NCBI RefSeq assembly: GCF_023169945.1
Contig: NZ_AP025591.1
Coordinates: 1,510,501 to 1,574,500, forward strand
DNA: 64,000 nt
Reading direction: 5' to 3'
DNA from: Anaeromyxobacter oryzae
GTDB taxonomy: Bacteria > Myxococcota > Myxococcia > Myxococcales > Anaeromyxobacteraceae
Both the position numbers and the translations under genes were made by a program. Shown here piece after piece: positions 1 through 8,873 of the stretch. Each line of letters opens with the position of its first letter. Position 1 is the stretch's first letter. A model generated the notes under the pieces. That model worked only from the letters and a program-made list of their open reading frames with translations, made no database searches and was not told where the DNA came from.

Positions 1-394
1 CGACGAGCTCGCCTCGATCCGGCTCGTCCGGCGCGTGCGCCAGGAACCTGAGCAGGACGGTGAGGTGGTCGGGGAGCTCCCGCCCGGCGGAGAAGCCGCG
101 CGCCCGGTAGCGCGCCGCCAGCCGGGCCAGGAACGTCCCCCGGCGCGAGTCGGGCCCGAGCAGCCGGTACCCCACGTGCGGCGAGCAGCTCGGGTCGAGG
201 TCGAAGGCGGCCGTGTAGCTCTCCTGAAGCTGGCCCACCGGCACGCCCTCCAGGAGGCGCTCGAACTCGCGCAGCGCGCGCGCCGCCGGAGCGCGCGCCT
301 CGAGTCGCGCGATGCACGCTGCCACCCGCTCGCCGACGCGTGGCCCGGGGTACTCGAGGAGCTCGGAGAGTCGTTCGTAGAGCTCGCCGCCCAT
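1..394 (-). CDS. narJ: NarJ-type nitrate reductase chaperone, 5' part only
   Basis: This is the N-terminal 131 residues of a NarJ/TorD-family redox-enzyme chaperone; the rest lies beyond the left edge. NarJ proteins bind apo-NarG in the cytoplasm and guide molybdenum-cofactor insertion before membrane docking. The fragment opens MGGELYERLSELLEYPGP, an LLEYP-type start usual in the family. It also carries the conserved SPHVGYRLLGPDSRRG stretch and, later, an ELPDHLTVLLRFLA helix that matches the ELPDHLP signature of NarJ. The ATG at 394 lies 3 bases after the narH stop, so it is translated as part of the nar operon. NarI would be expected outside the window. Confidence 0.85.
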   Translation of the reverse strand, partial: MGGELYERLSELLEYPGPRVGERVAACIARLEARAPAARALREFERLLEGVPVGQLQESYTAAFDLDPSCSPHVGYRLLGPDSRRGTFLARLAARYRARGFSAGRELPDHLTVLLRFLAHAPDEPDRGELV

Positions 395-397
395 GGC

Positions 398-1885
398 TCA
401 CCAGCCGCGCCGGGGAGGCCGCAGGAACCCCGCGCCCTCCTCCTCCTGGTGCTCGTGCACGTCCTCCACGGACTCGATCGCACCCTCGCGGAAGAAGGGC
501 GGGACGACGAAGCGCTCCTCGAACGAGGCGAGCGCGGTGAGCCGGTAGATCTCCTCTGCGTCCTGCGCGCTCAGACCGGCCTCCTCGAGCGCGTGGGTGG
601 CGCTCTCCCGCGGCACGTCGCCGACCGTCGTCGCCCGCTGGTAGAGCCGCGCGGCGACGAGCTTCCGGTACACCTCGACGATGGGGGCGACCTCTCCAGC
701 GGTGAACATGGCCGCGAGGTAACGGAGCGGCAGCCGGCTCGCGTCGAGCGAGCTGAGCAGCTCGGGAGTCACCTCGTAGTGGCCGTCCGAGACCGTCGCC
801 ATGACCGGGAGCAGCGGCGGGACGTAGAAGAGCATGGGCAGCGTGCGGAACTCGGGGTGATGGGGCAGCGCCAGCCGGAAGCGCTTCACGAATTGAAAGA
901 CCGGCGACCGACGGGCGGCCTCCAGGATGGCCTCCGGCATGCCTGCCTCCCGGGCGGCGGCGGCGATCTCCGGGTCGAAGGGGTCGAGGATGAGCGCGCG
1001 CTGCGCCTCGACGAGCTCCGCGTCCGGCAGGGCGGCCGTCGCGGCGAGCCGCTCCGCGTCGTAGAGGAGGACGCCGAGGTATCGGATGCGCCCCACGCAC
1101 GAGTGCATGCAGGCCGGGACCTGCTGCGTCTCCTGGCGGGGGTAGCAGAGGATGCACTTCTCCGCCTTGCCGTTGGCCCAGTTGAAATAGGTCTTCTTGT
1201 AGGGGCAGCCCGAGATGCACATCCGCCAGCCGCGGCACTTGTGCTGGCTCACCAGGACGATGCCGTCCTCCCCCCGCTTGTAGATGGCGCCGGCCGGGCA
1301 GGCGGCGAGGCAGCCGGGGTTGAGGCAGTGGTTGCAGATGCGCGGCAGGTAGAAGAAGACGAGCCGCTCGAATGCGAGGAGCTGCCCGCGCTCGCTATCG
1401 GTGAGCGCCTCGACGTTCGGGTCGGCTGCGGCGTAGATGGAGGAGCCACCGAGGTCGTCGTCCCAGTTCGGCCCCGCCTCGATCTTCATGTCCTCGCCGG
1501 TGACCAGGGACACCGGCGTCGCGACCGGCTGGTCGTCGGACGGCGGCGCGCCGATGAGCTGGTCGTAGCGGTAGGTCCAGGGCTCGTAGTAGTCGTCGAG
1601 CGCCGGGAGCCGGGGGTTGTGGAAGATCCTGGCCAGCTCGGCCAGCCGTCCGCCCAGCTTGAGCCGCGGACGACCGGCGCCCGCCTCCCATCCTCCCCGG
1701 TACTTCTCCTGGTCTTCGTACAGCGTCGGGTAGCCGGTGCCGGGCTTCGTCTCGACGTTGTTCCACCACATGTATTCGGCGCCGCGACGGTCGGTCCACA
1801 GGTTCTTGCAGGCGATGCTGCAGGTGTGGCACCCGATGCACTTGTCGAGGTGGAACACCATCGAGACCTGGGCCCGGACATCCAT
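398..1885 (-). CDS. narH: Nitrate reductase beta subunit, iron-sulfur
   Basis: This 495-residue protein is the electron-transfer subunit of membrane-bound nitrate reductase, passing electrons from the haem b subunit to NarG on the cytoplasmic face. Four cysteine clusters are visible: CIGCHTCSIACK near the N-terminus, CNHCLNPGCLAACP, CRGWRMCISGCP (the tryptophan marks the [3Fe-4S] site), and CILCYPRQETQQVPAC continuing to MHSC. The body matches NarH closely (VFHLDKCIGCHTC, CPYKKTYFNW, RFRLALPHHPEFRTLPMLFY). The ATG at 1885 is chosen because the family starts MDVRAQVSMVFHLDKC and a GAGGG ribosome site lies just upstream; the open frame runs further but lacks homology. It sits 11 bases after narG. 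Confidence 0.97.
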   Translation of the reverse strand: MDVRAQVSMVFHLDKCIGCHTCSIACKNLWTDRRGAEYMWWNNVETKPGTGYPTLYEDQEKYRGGWEAGAGRPRLKLGGRLAELARIFHNPRLPALDDYYEPWTYRYDQLIGAPPSDDQPVATPVSLVTGEDMKIEAGPNWDDDLGGSSIYAAADPNVEALTDSERGQLLAFERLVFFYLPRICNHCLNPGCLAACPAGAIYKRGEDGIVLVSQHKCRGWRMCISGCPYKKTYFNWANGKAEKCILCYPRQETQQVPACMHSCVGRIRYLGVLLYDAERLAATAALPDAELVEAQRALILDPFDPEIAAAAREAGMPEAILEAARRSPVFQFVKRFRLALPHHPEFRTLPMLFYVPPLLPVMATVSDGHYEVTPELLSSLDASRLPLRYLAAMFTAGEVAPIVEVYRKLVAARLYQRATTVGDVPRESATHALEEAGLSAQDAEEIYRLTALASFEERFVVPPFFREGAIESVEDVHEHQEEEGAGFLRPPRRGW

Positions 1886-1896
1886 GGCGTTTACCC

Positions 1897-4800
1897 TCAG
1901 TAGAAGAGCGGTGCACCTTCGAGGCGGCGCACCACGACCCAGGTGTCGCGGTCGGAGGAGGGCGGGCCGTAGTCGTTGAAGCGGTAGCAGAGCTGGGCGT
2001 ACCCGCCCACCATCAGGACCGGCTTGAGCCGCATCCGCGTCAGGCTGTTGTGGCCCCCGCCGCGGCGATTCCTTCGCAGCGGCGACTTGGGGAACGAGAT
2101 GGTGCGCTCCGGCGCGTGGTAGAAAATGGTGAGGCCGCGCGGCACCCGCGCCGTCACCACCGCGCGGGTCACGACGACGCCGTTGTCGTTGAAGACCTCG
2201 ACCCAGTCGTTGTCCGCCACCCCGATCTGCGCCGCGTCGGCGTCGTTGAGCCAGAACGGCTCGACCCCGCGGGAGAGCGTGAGCATGCGCAGGTTGTCGT
2301 AATACGTCGTGTGCATGTGCCACTTGCCGTGCGGCGTCACGCAGTTGAGCGTGATCCCGGGGACGCTCCCCGAGCGCAGCAGCGCGCCCGCGCCCGCCGC
2401 GTCGATGCGAGGCTTGAACGCCGGCAGCGCCTCACCGAAAGCGCGATAGGCCGCGTGGTCGAGGTAGAGGTGCTGGCGGCCGGTGAGCGTGCGCCAGGGG
2501 ACCAGCCGCTCCACGTTGATGGCGAAGGAAGTGTAAGCCCGGCCGCCGTTGGTGATGCCCGACCAGCACGGGCTGGTGAGGATTCGGCGCGGCTGCTTCG
2601 TGACCGCGAGGAAGTCGTAGGAGACGCCCCGGTACGGCTCGGCGAGATCGGCGAGCGGCAGCCCGACCCGGCGCTCCTGCACCTGGAAGCCGCGCCAGGC
2701 CACCTCCCCGTTCGTCTCGGGAGCGAAGTGCAGGACCACGTTGGCCGCCTCGGTGGCGCGGGCGAGCGACGGCATGCGGACGCCGTTCCACTCCGTCGAG
2801 GGCGCGCTCCGCGCGTAGGCGTCGTAGAGGTCACCCACCGGGATGTGGACGCCGCGGTCCTCTACGCCCTCCTCGCGCAGCCTGGGGCCGAGGGCGCAGA
2901 AGCGGCGGTGGAGGTTCGGGTAGTCGCGCGCCACCACCGAGAGGTGCGGCATGGTTCGGCCCGGGATCGGATCGCACTCTCCGCGGACCCAGTCCCGCAC
3001 CTCCGGCTGCGCGAGCTCGTCCGGCGTGTCGTGCAGGAGCGGCGTCGCCACGACCTCGCGGAAGGGCTCCGGGAAGTGGTCTCGGGCGAGCGCGCTCACC
3101 CGCTCGGCCAGGGCCTTGAAGGTGTCCCAGTCGGTCCTCGACTCCCAGCAGGGCGGCACGGCTGCGCCGAGCGGGTGGATGTAGGAGTGGAGGTCGGTGG
3201 TGTTGAGATCGTCCTTCTCGTACCAGGTGGCTGCCGGCAGCACGACGTCGGCGTAGAGCGCCGAGGTGTCCATGCGGAAGTTCACGTCGACGACGAGGTC
3301 GAGCTTCCCGCGCGGCGCGGGGTGCCGGAAGACCGCCTCGTGGACCGTCTCCTCCGCTGCGTCGGCGTCGGCCACGGCGTTCCCGTCGAGCCCGAGGTAG
3401 TGCCGAAGGAAGTACTCGTGCCCCTTGGCGCTGGAGAGGAGCGCGTTGGCGCGCCAGATGAGCCAGACCCGCGGCCAGTTCTCCGGCGCGTCGGGGTCCT
3501 CCACCGCGAAGCGCAGGGCCCGGGTCCGGAGCTGCTCCGCCACCCACCGCACGACCTCCGGCTCGGAGCGCGCGCCGGCCCGCTCCGCCTCGCGGAGGAG
3601 CTCGATGGGGCTGCGGTCGAACTGCGGGTAGAAGGGGAGCCAGCCGCGGCGCACCGCGTCCACCTGATGATCGAGGGTGTGCGACCTCGCGAACTTGCCT
3701 GCGGCCGGCGGCGCCTCCGGCGCCTCGCGCTCGTACCGCCACTGGTCGCTGTGGACGTAGTGGAAGGACGGTCCGTTCTGCAGCCGCGGTGGAGCGCCCC
3801 AGTCGAGCGCCATGGCGAGCGCCGACCACGAGGCGGTCGGGGCGAGCTTCTCCTGGCCAGTGTAATGGGCGAGCCCGCCGCCGCTCACCCCAACGCAACC
3901 GCACAGGACGAGCGGCGTGATCGCGGCGCGATAGTGCAGGTTGGCGTGGTACCAGTGGTTCACGCCCGAGCCGATGATGACGGTGCACTTCCCGTTCGTC
4001 CGCTCGGCGGTGGCGGCCCATTCCCGCGCCAGCTGCACCACCGTGTTCCGACCGATGCCGGTGTACCGCTCCTGCCAGGCAGGGGTGTACGGCGCCTCCG
4101 CGTCGTCGTAGCCCTGCGGGTAGTCGCCCTCGAGGCCGCGAGCGACGCCGAACTGCGCCATGAGGAGGTCGAGCACGGTGGTGACCGCCACCTGGCCGCC
4201 GACGGTCTCGAGGTGCCGGACCGGGACGCCGCGCAGGAGGGTGCGGCTCGCGCCGGGCTCCGCGAAGGTGACCTGCTCGACCGCGTCCCGCTCCCCGAGG
4301 AACGTGAGCACGGGATCGATCTCGGCGCCGTCCTGGCCGTCGCGGGGCTCGAGGTTCCAGCGTCCTGGTTCCTTCTGCCAGCGGAAGCCGATCGAGCCCT
4401 GCGGCATGCGCGGCTCGCCGCTCAGGCGATCGAGGACGAGCGGCTTCCACTCGGCGTGCTCCTCGCCCCGATAGCGCGCCAGCTCGCTCGCCCGGAGCAT
4501 CCGCCCCGGTACGTGCCCGGCCGGCCCCGGCTCGAGGACGACCAGGAACGGTGCGTCCGAGTAGCGCCGCAGGTAACCCGTGAAGTAGGGGACATCGCGC
4601 TCGGCGTGGAACTCCTTCAGCAGCACGTGGGACACCGCGAGGAAGAGCGCCCCATCCATCCCGGCGGTCACCGGCAGCCACCAGTCGGCGTACTTCGAGA
4701 CCTGGCTGAAGTCGGGCGAGAGGACCACCAGCTTCGCGCCGTGGTGGCGCGCCTCGGCGGCGAAGTGCACGTCGGGCGTGCGGGTCATGGAGAGGTTCGA

Positions 4801-5511
4801 CCCGGCCACCACGATGTACTTGCTGTTGAACCAGTCGGCGCTCTCCGGGGCGTCGGTCTTCTCGCCCCAGGTCTCCGGCGAGGCCGGCGGAAAGTCGGCG
4901 TAGAGGTCGTAGAAGCTGAGCAGAGCGCCGCCGAACAGCTGCAGGAAGCGCGACCCGGCGGCGTAGCTCACCATCGACATGGCCGGGATGGGAGAGAACC
5001 CGATCACGCGATCCGGACCGTACCGCTTGGCGGTGTAGAGCAGCGACGCCGCCACGAGGTCGAGCGCCTCCTCCCACGTCGCCCGCCGCAGGCCGCCCTT
5101 CCCTCTCGCCTGCTGGTACGCGCTCCGCGAAACCTCGTCCTCGACGATGGAGGCCCAGGCCTCGACCGGATCCGCGTGCTCGGCCCGCGCTCGCGCCCAG
5201 AGATCCGCGAGCACGCCTCGCAGGTACGGGTACTTGACGCGCGTGGGTGCGTAGACGTGCCAGGAGAAGCAGATGCCCCGCTGGCAGCCGCGCGGCTCGT
5301 GCCGTGGGAGCCCCGCCTCGAGCGCCGGGTAGTCCGTCGCCTGCATCTCCCAGGTGACGATCCCCTCCTTCACGTACACGATCCACGAGCACCCACCGGT
5401 GCAATTGACGCCGTGAGTGCTCCGCGTCTCGGAGTCGTGCTGCCACCGGTTGCGGTACATCTCCTCCCAGCGGCGCACCTTCGGATCGAGCAGATCGCGG
5501 ATCCAGGTCAC
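1897..5511 (-). CDS. narG: Nitrate reductase alpha subunit, molybdenum catalytic
   Basis: This 1204-residue protein is the catalytic subunit reducing nitrate to nitrite with quinol-derived electrons. The N-terminal FeS ligands are H33, C37, C41 and C76 in the [11 protein letters not shown] context of NarG. The region [20 protein letters not shown] holds the aspartate that ligates Mo in NarG enzymes. No twin-arginine signal is present before WIRDLL, so the active site is predicted to be cytoplasmic, as in classical nNar. The GTG at 5511 overlaps the TGA of the preceding cytochrome gene by four bases (GTGA), which supports this start over the longer frame. Length is close to E. coli NarG (about 1247). 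Confidence 0.97.
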   Translation of the reverse strand: MTWIRDLLDPKVRRWEEMYRNRWQHDSETRSTHGVNCTGGCSWIVYVKEGIVTWEMQATDYPALEAGLPRHEPRGCQRGICFSWHVYAPTRVKYPYLRGVLADLWARARAEHADPVEAWASIVEDEVSRSAYQQARGKGGLRRATWEEALDLVAASLLYTAKRYGPDRVIGFSPIPAMSMVSYAAGSRFLQLFGGALLSFYDLYADFPPASPETWGEKTDAPESADWFNSKYIVVAGSNLSMTRTPDVHFAAEARHHGAKLVVLSPDFSQVSKYADWWLPVTAGMDGALFLAVSHVLLKEFHAERDVPYFTGYLRRYSDAPFLVVLEPGPAGHVPGRMLRASELARYRGEEHAEWKPLVLDRLSGEPRMPQGSIGFRWQKEPGRWNLEPRDGQDGAEIDPVLTFLGERDAVEQVTFAEPGASRTLLRGVPVRHLETVGGQVAVTTVLDLLMAQFGVARGLEGDYPQGYDDAEAPYTPAWQERYTGIGRNTVVQLAREWAATAERTNGKCTVIIGSGVNHWYHANLHYRAAITPLVLCGCVGVSGGGLAHYTGQEKLAPTASWSALAMALDWGAPPRLQNGPSFHYVHSDQWRYEREAPEAPPAAGKFARSHTLDHQVDAVRRGWLPFYPQFDRSPIELLREAERAGARSEPEVVRWVAEQLRTRALRFAVEDPDAPENWPRVWLIWRANALLSSAKGHEYFLRHYLGLDGNAVADADAAEETVHEAVFRHPAPRGKLDLVVDVNFRMDTSALYADVVLPAATWYEKDDLNTTDLHSYIHPLGAAVPPCWESRTDWDTFKALAERVSALARDHFPEPFREVVATPLLHDTPDELAQPEVRDWVRGECDPIPGRTMPHLSVVARDYPNLHRRFCALGPRLREEGVEDRGVHIPVGDLYDAYARSAPSTEWNGVRMPSLARATEAANVVLHFAPETNGEVAWRGFQVQERRVGLPLADLAEPYRGVSYDFLAVTKQPRRILTSPCWSGITNGGRAYTSFAINVERLVPWRTLTGRQHLYLDHAAYRAFGEALPAFKPRIDAAGAGALLRSGSVPGITLNCVTPHGKWHMHTTYYDNLRMLTLSRGVEPFWLNDADAAQIGVADNDWVEVFNDNGVVVTRAVVTARVPRGLTIFYHAPERTISFPKSPLRRNRRGGGHNSLTRMRLKPVLMVGGYAQLCYRFNDYGPPSSDRDTWVVVRRLEGAPLFY

Positions 5512-6104
5512 GGTCGTCCTTCCCGCGCGCGACGCGCATCCGCCACCAGCGCAGCACGCACGCCGCAGAGCCGCGCGCGCCCCAGCCACGCCATCAGCGC
5601 CGCCGCAGCCGCGAGGAGTAGCAGTCCGAAGAGGAGCAGGCGCCCTGTCGCCGCGGGCGCCGGGCTCGTCCCCGACGCGGCCATGAACGCCTGGAGGTCA
5701 GCTCGTTCGGCGGGGGTGAGGAGCCTGCCGGCGAAGACCGGATCCATGGTGGGGAAGAAGAGCGTCGCGAGCACCGTGCCGAGCGCCTCGGGTCCGTACC
5801 TGGCGTAGACGCCGGTGAGGTCCGGGCCCATCGTGCCGCCGCCAGGGAACGGCAGCCCGGCGATGGCGTGACAGGCCGCGCAGGAAGGCCCGCCGCCCGC
5901 AAGGCGGGTCTGGCCCGAGAAGAGCCGCGCCCCTGCGTCGGCGGAGCCCACCTCCCCTTCGCCGGCAGCGGCGCCGAAGGGCAACTGCCCGAGGACGAGA
6001 AGGATCCCGGCCAGAGCGCAACAGCCGCGCCGGACGCATGCGGCACCAATGGACGAGGAGTGGAGCCCTGGCATGCGGCCACCGGTCGGACCGCCCGAAT
6101 CCAA
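5508..6104 (-). CDS. Membrane-anchored monohaem cytochrome c, first gene of nar operon
   Basis: This is a predicted 198-residue exported cytochrome c. It has an N-terminal hydrophobic segment (about residues 28-46), one haem site CAACH ([13 protein letters not shown]), a likely distal Met in the [22 protein letters not shown] segment, and a C-terminal transmembrane helix ([20 protein letters not shown]). The haem domain would face the periplasm while anchored in the inner membrane. A shorter start at M11 (position 6074) is possible. It is translationally coupled to narG by the GTGA overlap. Cytochromes in nar operons are known in Thermus (NarC) and some Deltaproteobacteria; a role donating electrons around the Nar complex is inferred. 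Confidence 0.85.
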   Translation of the reverse strand: MDSGGPTGGRMPGLHSSSIGAACVRRGCCALAGILLVLGQLPFGAAAGEGEVGSADAGARLFSGQTRLAGGGPSCAACHAIAGLPFPGGGTMGPDLTGVYARYGPEALGTVLATLFFPTMDPVFAGRLLTPAERADLQAFMAASGTSPAPAATGRLLLFGLLLLAAAAALMAWLGRARLCGVRAALVADARRAREGRP

Positions 6105-6141
6105 GCACAGGCGTCACGACGCTCGCCGGCTCATTCGGGGA

Positions 6142-6162
6142 TCGCCCGAGTTGTTCGGGCGA
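6142..6162. other. Perfect 8-bp hairpin in murJ-nar intergenic region
   Basis: TCGCCCGA and TCGGGCGA flank a GTTGT loop. No T-tract follows on either side, so it may be a murJ terminator without a U-run or part of the nar leader about 40 bases before the cytochrome start. Confidence 0.4.
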
Positions 6163-6211
6163 GCGGGACGTGGCCCCTGTCGGCGTGCGATCGGTCAGCG
6201 CGGTGGAATTG

Positions 6212-6251
6212 CCGAACGTCACTCGCGACGCGCGGCTCGGGTGACGTTCGG
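6212..6251. promoter_or_regulatory. 11-bp inverted repeat upstream of nar operon
   Basis: CCGAACGTCAC (6212-6222) and GTGACGTTCGG (6241-6251) form a perfect inverted repeat with an 18-base spacer, about 110-145 bases upstream of the first nar-operon start and 65 bases past the murJ stop. It could be an operator with two half-sites about 29 bases apart centre to centre, or a long-loop hairpin. It does not match the FNR or NarL consensus. Confidence 0.4.
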
Positions 6252-6315
6252 TGAAGAGCGGCCCCTCACTCACCGCATGCCCGCCTCCGCGGTGGGGCCC
6301 CTCGCGGCGTACGGC

Positions 6316-8025
6316 TCACCGCCGGACGCGGCGCCGGAACCCCGGGAGCGCCGCGGCGCCTCCCGGCGTGAGCACGAGCACGAGCCCGAGGTACACGACG
6401 GCGAACGCGCCGACGATCGGGAGCGCGGCCAGGACCGGATGCATCCGCGGCGGCGGCAGGAACGCCCCGCCCCAGTCGGACGCGAGCCCCGGCATCGCTC
6501 CGCGCCAGCGGACGAGCGCCACCTTCGTCGCGAGCGCGGCGCCTCCGGCGACCGCGGCGGCGCCCCAGAGGAGCGCCATCCGGCGGCCCGGCACGCCGGT
6601 CTTACCGATGCGGCGCGCGAGCGCGCGCCGGAGCAGCGCGTACTCCACCCAGGCCGCGAGCCCGGTGGTGGCGGTGATCCCGACGAGCCCCGCCTCGCGG
6701 GGCACACCCAGCAGGTCGGGCATCTTCACCGCGGACCACCAGGCGAGGGACGCCGTGAGCGCGAGGCGCACGACCGCGAAGCGGAGCGGCGTGCGCGTGT
6801 CCCGGAGCGCGTAGAAGGACGACGCGTACACGCGCCCCTTGGCGGCGGCGACGAGCCCCACCGCCGAGCCCATGAGCACGAGCCACAGGTAGCGCGTGTC
6901 CGCCGCCGTCTGCTTCCCGGTCTGGAAGAGCGCTCCCGCGAGGACGTCGCCGATCGCGACGAACGCCGCGGCGGAGGGGACGACGAAGAAGGCGAGCCGC
7001 TGGAGCGCCGCGTCGAGCCGGGTGCGGAGGGCCGCGGCGACCGCGGCGGGCGTCCCCACCGCCGCGCTCATCGCGGGCAGCTCGCTCGCGGAGATCGCCA
7101 TGCCGAACAGGCTGATGGGGAGCAGGTACAGGGTCTGCTGGTATCCGAGCGTCGCGAGGCCGCGGGTGCCGACGTACGACGCGTAGATCGTGTCCACGAA
7201 GGCCGAGAGCTGGACGACGCCGCGGCCGACGAGCGCCGGGGCGAAGTTCCCCAGCACGGTGCGGACCGACTGGCGCGCCACGGAGATGGACGGCCGAAGC
7301 CGCCCGACGAGCGCGAGGACGCTCGGGACCTGCACGCCGACCTGCAGGACCGCCCCCACCACGTAGCCCCACGCGACCCATCCGCCGAGCCGCGCGTCGT
7401 CGACGCGGCCCGCCCCGGCGACGAGCACCGCGATGACCGCGACGTTGTTCGCCACGGGCGCGGCATAGGACAGGAAGAAGCGGTGATGGCTGTTCAGGAT
7501 CCCGAGGCACCACGCGCTGAGCACGAGGGTGGCGGTCGCGGGGAACAGGATCCGGACGAACCGGATCGCGAGCGCCTGCTCCGCGCCGGACAGGCCCGGC
7601 GTGATCACCTGGACGAGCGCGGGGGCGGCGAGGATCCCTGCGACGACGAGCAGGGCGGTGACCGCGGTGAGCAGGCCCGCGACGGCGCCCGCGACGTGCT
7701 CGGCCTCCTCGCGCTCCCCGCGCGCGAGGAGATGCGCGTACACCGGGATGAAGGACGAGCTGAGGATGCCCTCCCCGAGCATGTTCTGCAGGAGGTTGGG
7801 GATCCGCAGCGCCGCGGAGAACACGCCCGCGACCACGCCGCTCCCGAGCGCGTGCGCGAAGACCCGCTGCCGGACGAGCCCCACGACGCGGGACAGGAGG
7901 ATGCCGGCGGCGACCAGGAACGCGTGCCGGCCGGAGCCCCGGCGCGGCTCGGCGGGGACGGCGACTCCGGGGGCGGGCTCGGGCGCGGCGGGCGGCACGG
8001 GAGGCACGGCTGCGCCCCGTAACAT
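6316..8025 (-). CDS. murJ: Lipid II flippase MurJ (MviN family)
   Basis: This 569-residue polytopic membrane protein matches MurJ, which flips lipid II across the inner membrane for peptidoglycan synthesis. Diagnostic stretches are LLSRVVGLVRQRVFAHALG near the N-terminus, IPNLLQNMLGEGILSSSFIPVY, and LGILNSHHRFFLSYAAPVANN mid-protein. Fourteen hydrophobic segments are expected for the family and the hydropathy looks consistent. The ATG at 8025 is chosen because the sequence upstream is low-complexity GC shadow; about 40 residues of Pro/Ala-rich cytoplasmic leader precede the first helix. It stands alone, divergent from the two-component genes. Confidence 0.95.
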   Translation of the reverse strand: MLRGAAVPPVPPAAPEPAPGVAVPAEPRRGSGRHAFLVAAGILLSRVVGLVRQRVFAHALGSGVVAGVFSAALRIPNLLQNMLGEGILSSSFIPVYAHLLARGEREEAEHVAGAVAGLLTAVTALLVVAGILAAPALVQVITPGLSGAEQALAIRFVRILFPATATLVLSAWCLGILNSHHRFFLSYAAPVANNVAVIAVLVAGAGRVDDARLGGWVAWGYVVGAVLQVGVQVPSVLALVGRLRPSISVARQSVRTVLGNFAPALVGRGVVQLSAFVDTIYASYVGTRGLATLGYQQTLYLLPISLFGMAISASELPAMSAAVGTPAAVAAALRTRLDAALQRLAFFVVPSAAAFVAIGDVLAGALFQTGKQTAADTRYLWLVLMGSAVGLVAAAKGRVYASSFYALRDTRTPLRFAVVRLALTASLAWWSAVKMPDLLGVPREAGLVGITATTGLAAWVEYALLRRALARRIGKTGVPGRRMALLWGAAAVAGGAALATKVALVRWRGAMPGLASDWGGAFLPPPRMHPVLAALPIVGAFAVVYLGLVLVLTPGGAAALPGFRRRVRR

Positions 8026-8210
8026 GATCGCCGCGGCGACGCACGCGAAACGGCGCGCGCGGCGCCGCGTCCGTGGGGATCCCCGCCGTGGAGCGGAGGT
8101 GATGTCGTCGGGGGTGCGCGACGTTGCCGTGCCGCGTGGCCCGCCGCCCGTCCGTGGCGCCTCCGTTCCGCGTGCTGCTCCCGGCGCGCGCGCCGTTAAA
8201 TTGTTTTTGA
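8026..8210. promoter_or_regulatory. Divergent murJ / response-regulator promoter region
   Basis: This 185-base gap serves both divergent genes. Just before the regulator ATG the sequence turns AT-rich (GTTAAATTGTTTTTGAATG). TTAAAT at 8196-8201 lies nine bases from the ATG and could be a -10 element for a leaderless transcript. There is no Shine-Dalgarno motif before 8211. Confidence 0.4.
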
Positions 8211-8873
8211 ATGCGCCTCCTCCTGGTCGAGGACGACCGCATGCTCGGAGACGCCCTGCGGCGCGCGCTGCGCCAGCAGGGGCATGCCGTGGACTGGGTG
8301 CAGGACGGCGAGGCCGCGGAGCTCTCGCTCGCGGGGGAGCCGTACGACGTCGTCCTGCTGGACCTCGGGCTGCCACGCAAGGGCGGCATGGCGCTGCTGC
8401 GCGATCTGCGCCGCCGGGGCGACCGCGTGCCGGTGCTGATCCTCACGGCGCAGGATGCGGTCGCGGACCGCGTCGCCGGCCTCGACGCCGGCGCCGACGA
8501 CTACCTGCCGAAGCCGTTCGACCTCGACGAGCTCGGGGCGCGCGTGCGGGCGCTCCAGCGCCGCCGCGAGGGCCGGGCGGATCCGGTCCTGCAGCTCGGC
8601 GGGCTCACGCTCGACCCCGCCGCCCACGAGGTGACGCTCGACGGGCGCGCGGTGCCCCTCTCCGCGCGCGAGTTCGCCTTGCTGCACGTCCTCCTCGAGC
8701 ACCCCGGCCGGCCCGTCTCGCGAGCCCGCCTCGAGGAGCGGCTGTACGGCTGGGGCGAGCAGGTCGAGAGCAACGCGGTCGAGGTCCACGTCCACGCCCT
8801 GCGGCGGAAGCTCGGCGCCGAGTGGATCAAGACGCTCCGCGGGGTCGGCTACGTGGTGCCGAGGCGATCGTGA
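8211..8873 (+). CDS. OmpR-family response regulator, PmrA/QseB type
   Basis: This 220-residue protein has an N-terminal receiver domain with acidic pocket VEDD, phosphoacceptor D51 in VVLLDLGLP, switch Thr in LILTAQD and Lys in LPKPFD. A C-terminal winged-helix DNA-binding domain follows (LSAREFALLHVLLEHPGRPVSR, VEVHVHALRRKL, IKTLRGVGYVV). The closest subgroup by pattern is PmrA/QseB/TctD. The start is fixed by MRLLLVEDD, although no ribosome site precedes it. It overlaps the kinase start by four bases. A perfect CTTAAG-N5-CTTAAG site lies at the end of the kinase gene, the kind of box bound by PmrA/QseB regulators. Confidence 0.93.
   Translation: MRLLLVEDDRMLGDALRRALRQQGHAVDWVQDGEAAELSLAGEPYDVVLLDLGLPRKGGMALLRDLRRRGDRVPVLILTAQDAVADRVAGLDAGADDYLPKPFDLDELGARVRALQRRREGRADPVLQLGGLTLDPAAHEVTLDGRAVPLSAREFALLHVLLEHPGRPVSRARLEERLYGWGEQVESNAVEVHVHALRRKLGAEWIKTLRGVGYVVPRRS

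Noticed and set aside
2050..5808. A 1252-codon plus-strand open frame across narG
   Set aside because: Shadow of narG; no recognisable domain and reversed codon bias.
6105..6315. FNR or NarL sites before the nar operon
   Set aside because: No TTGAT-N4-ATCAA or clear heptamer pairs could be found by eye.
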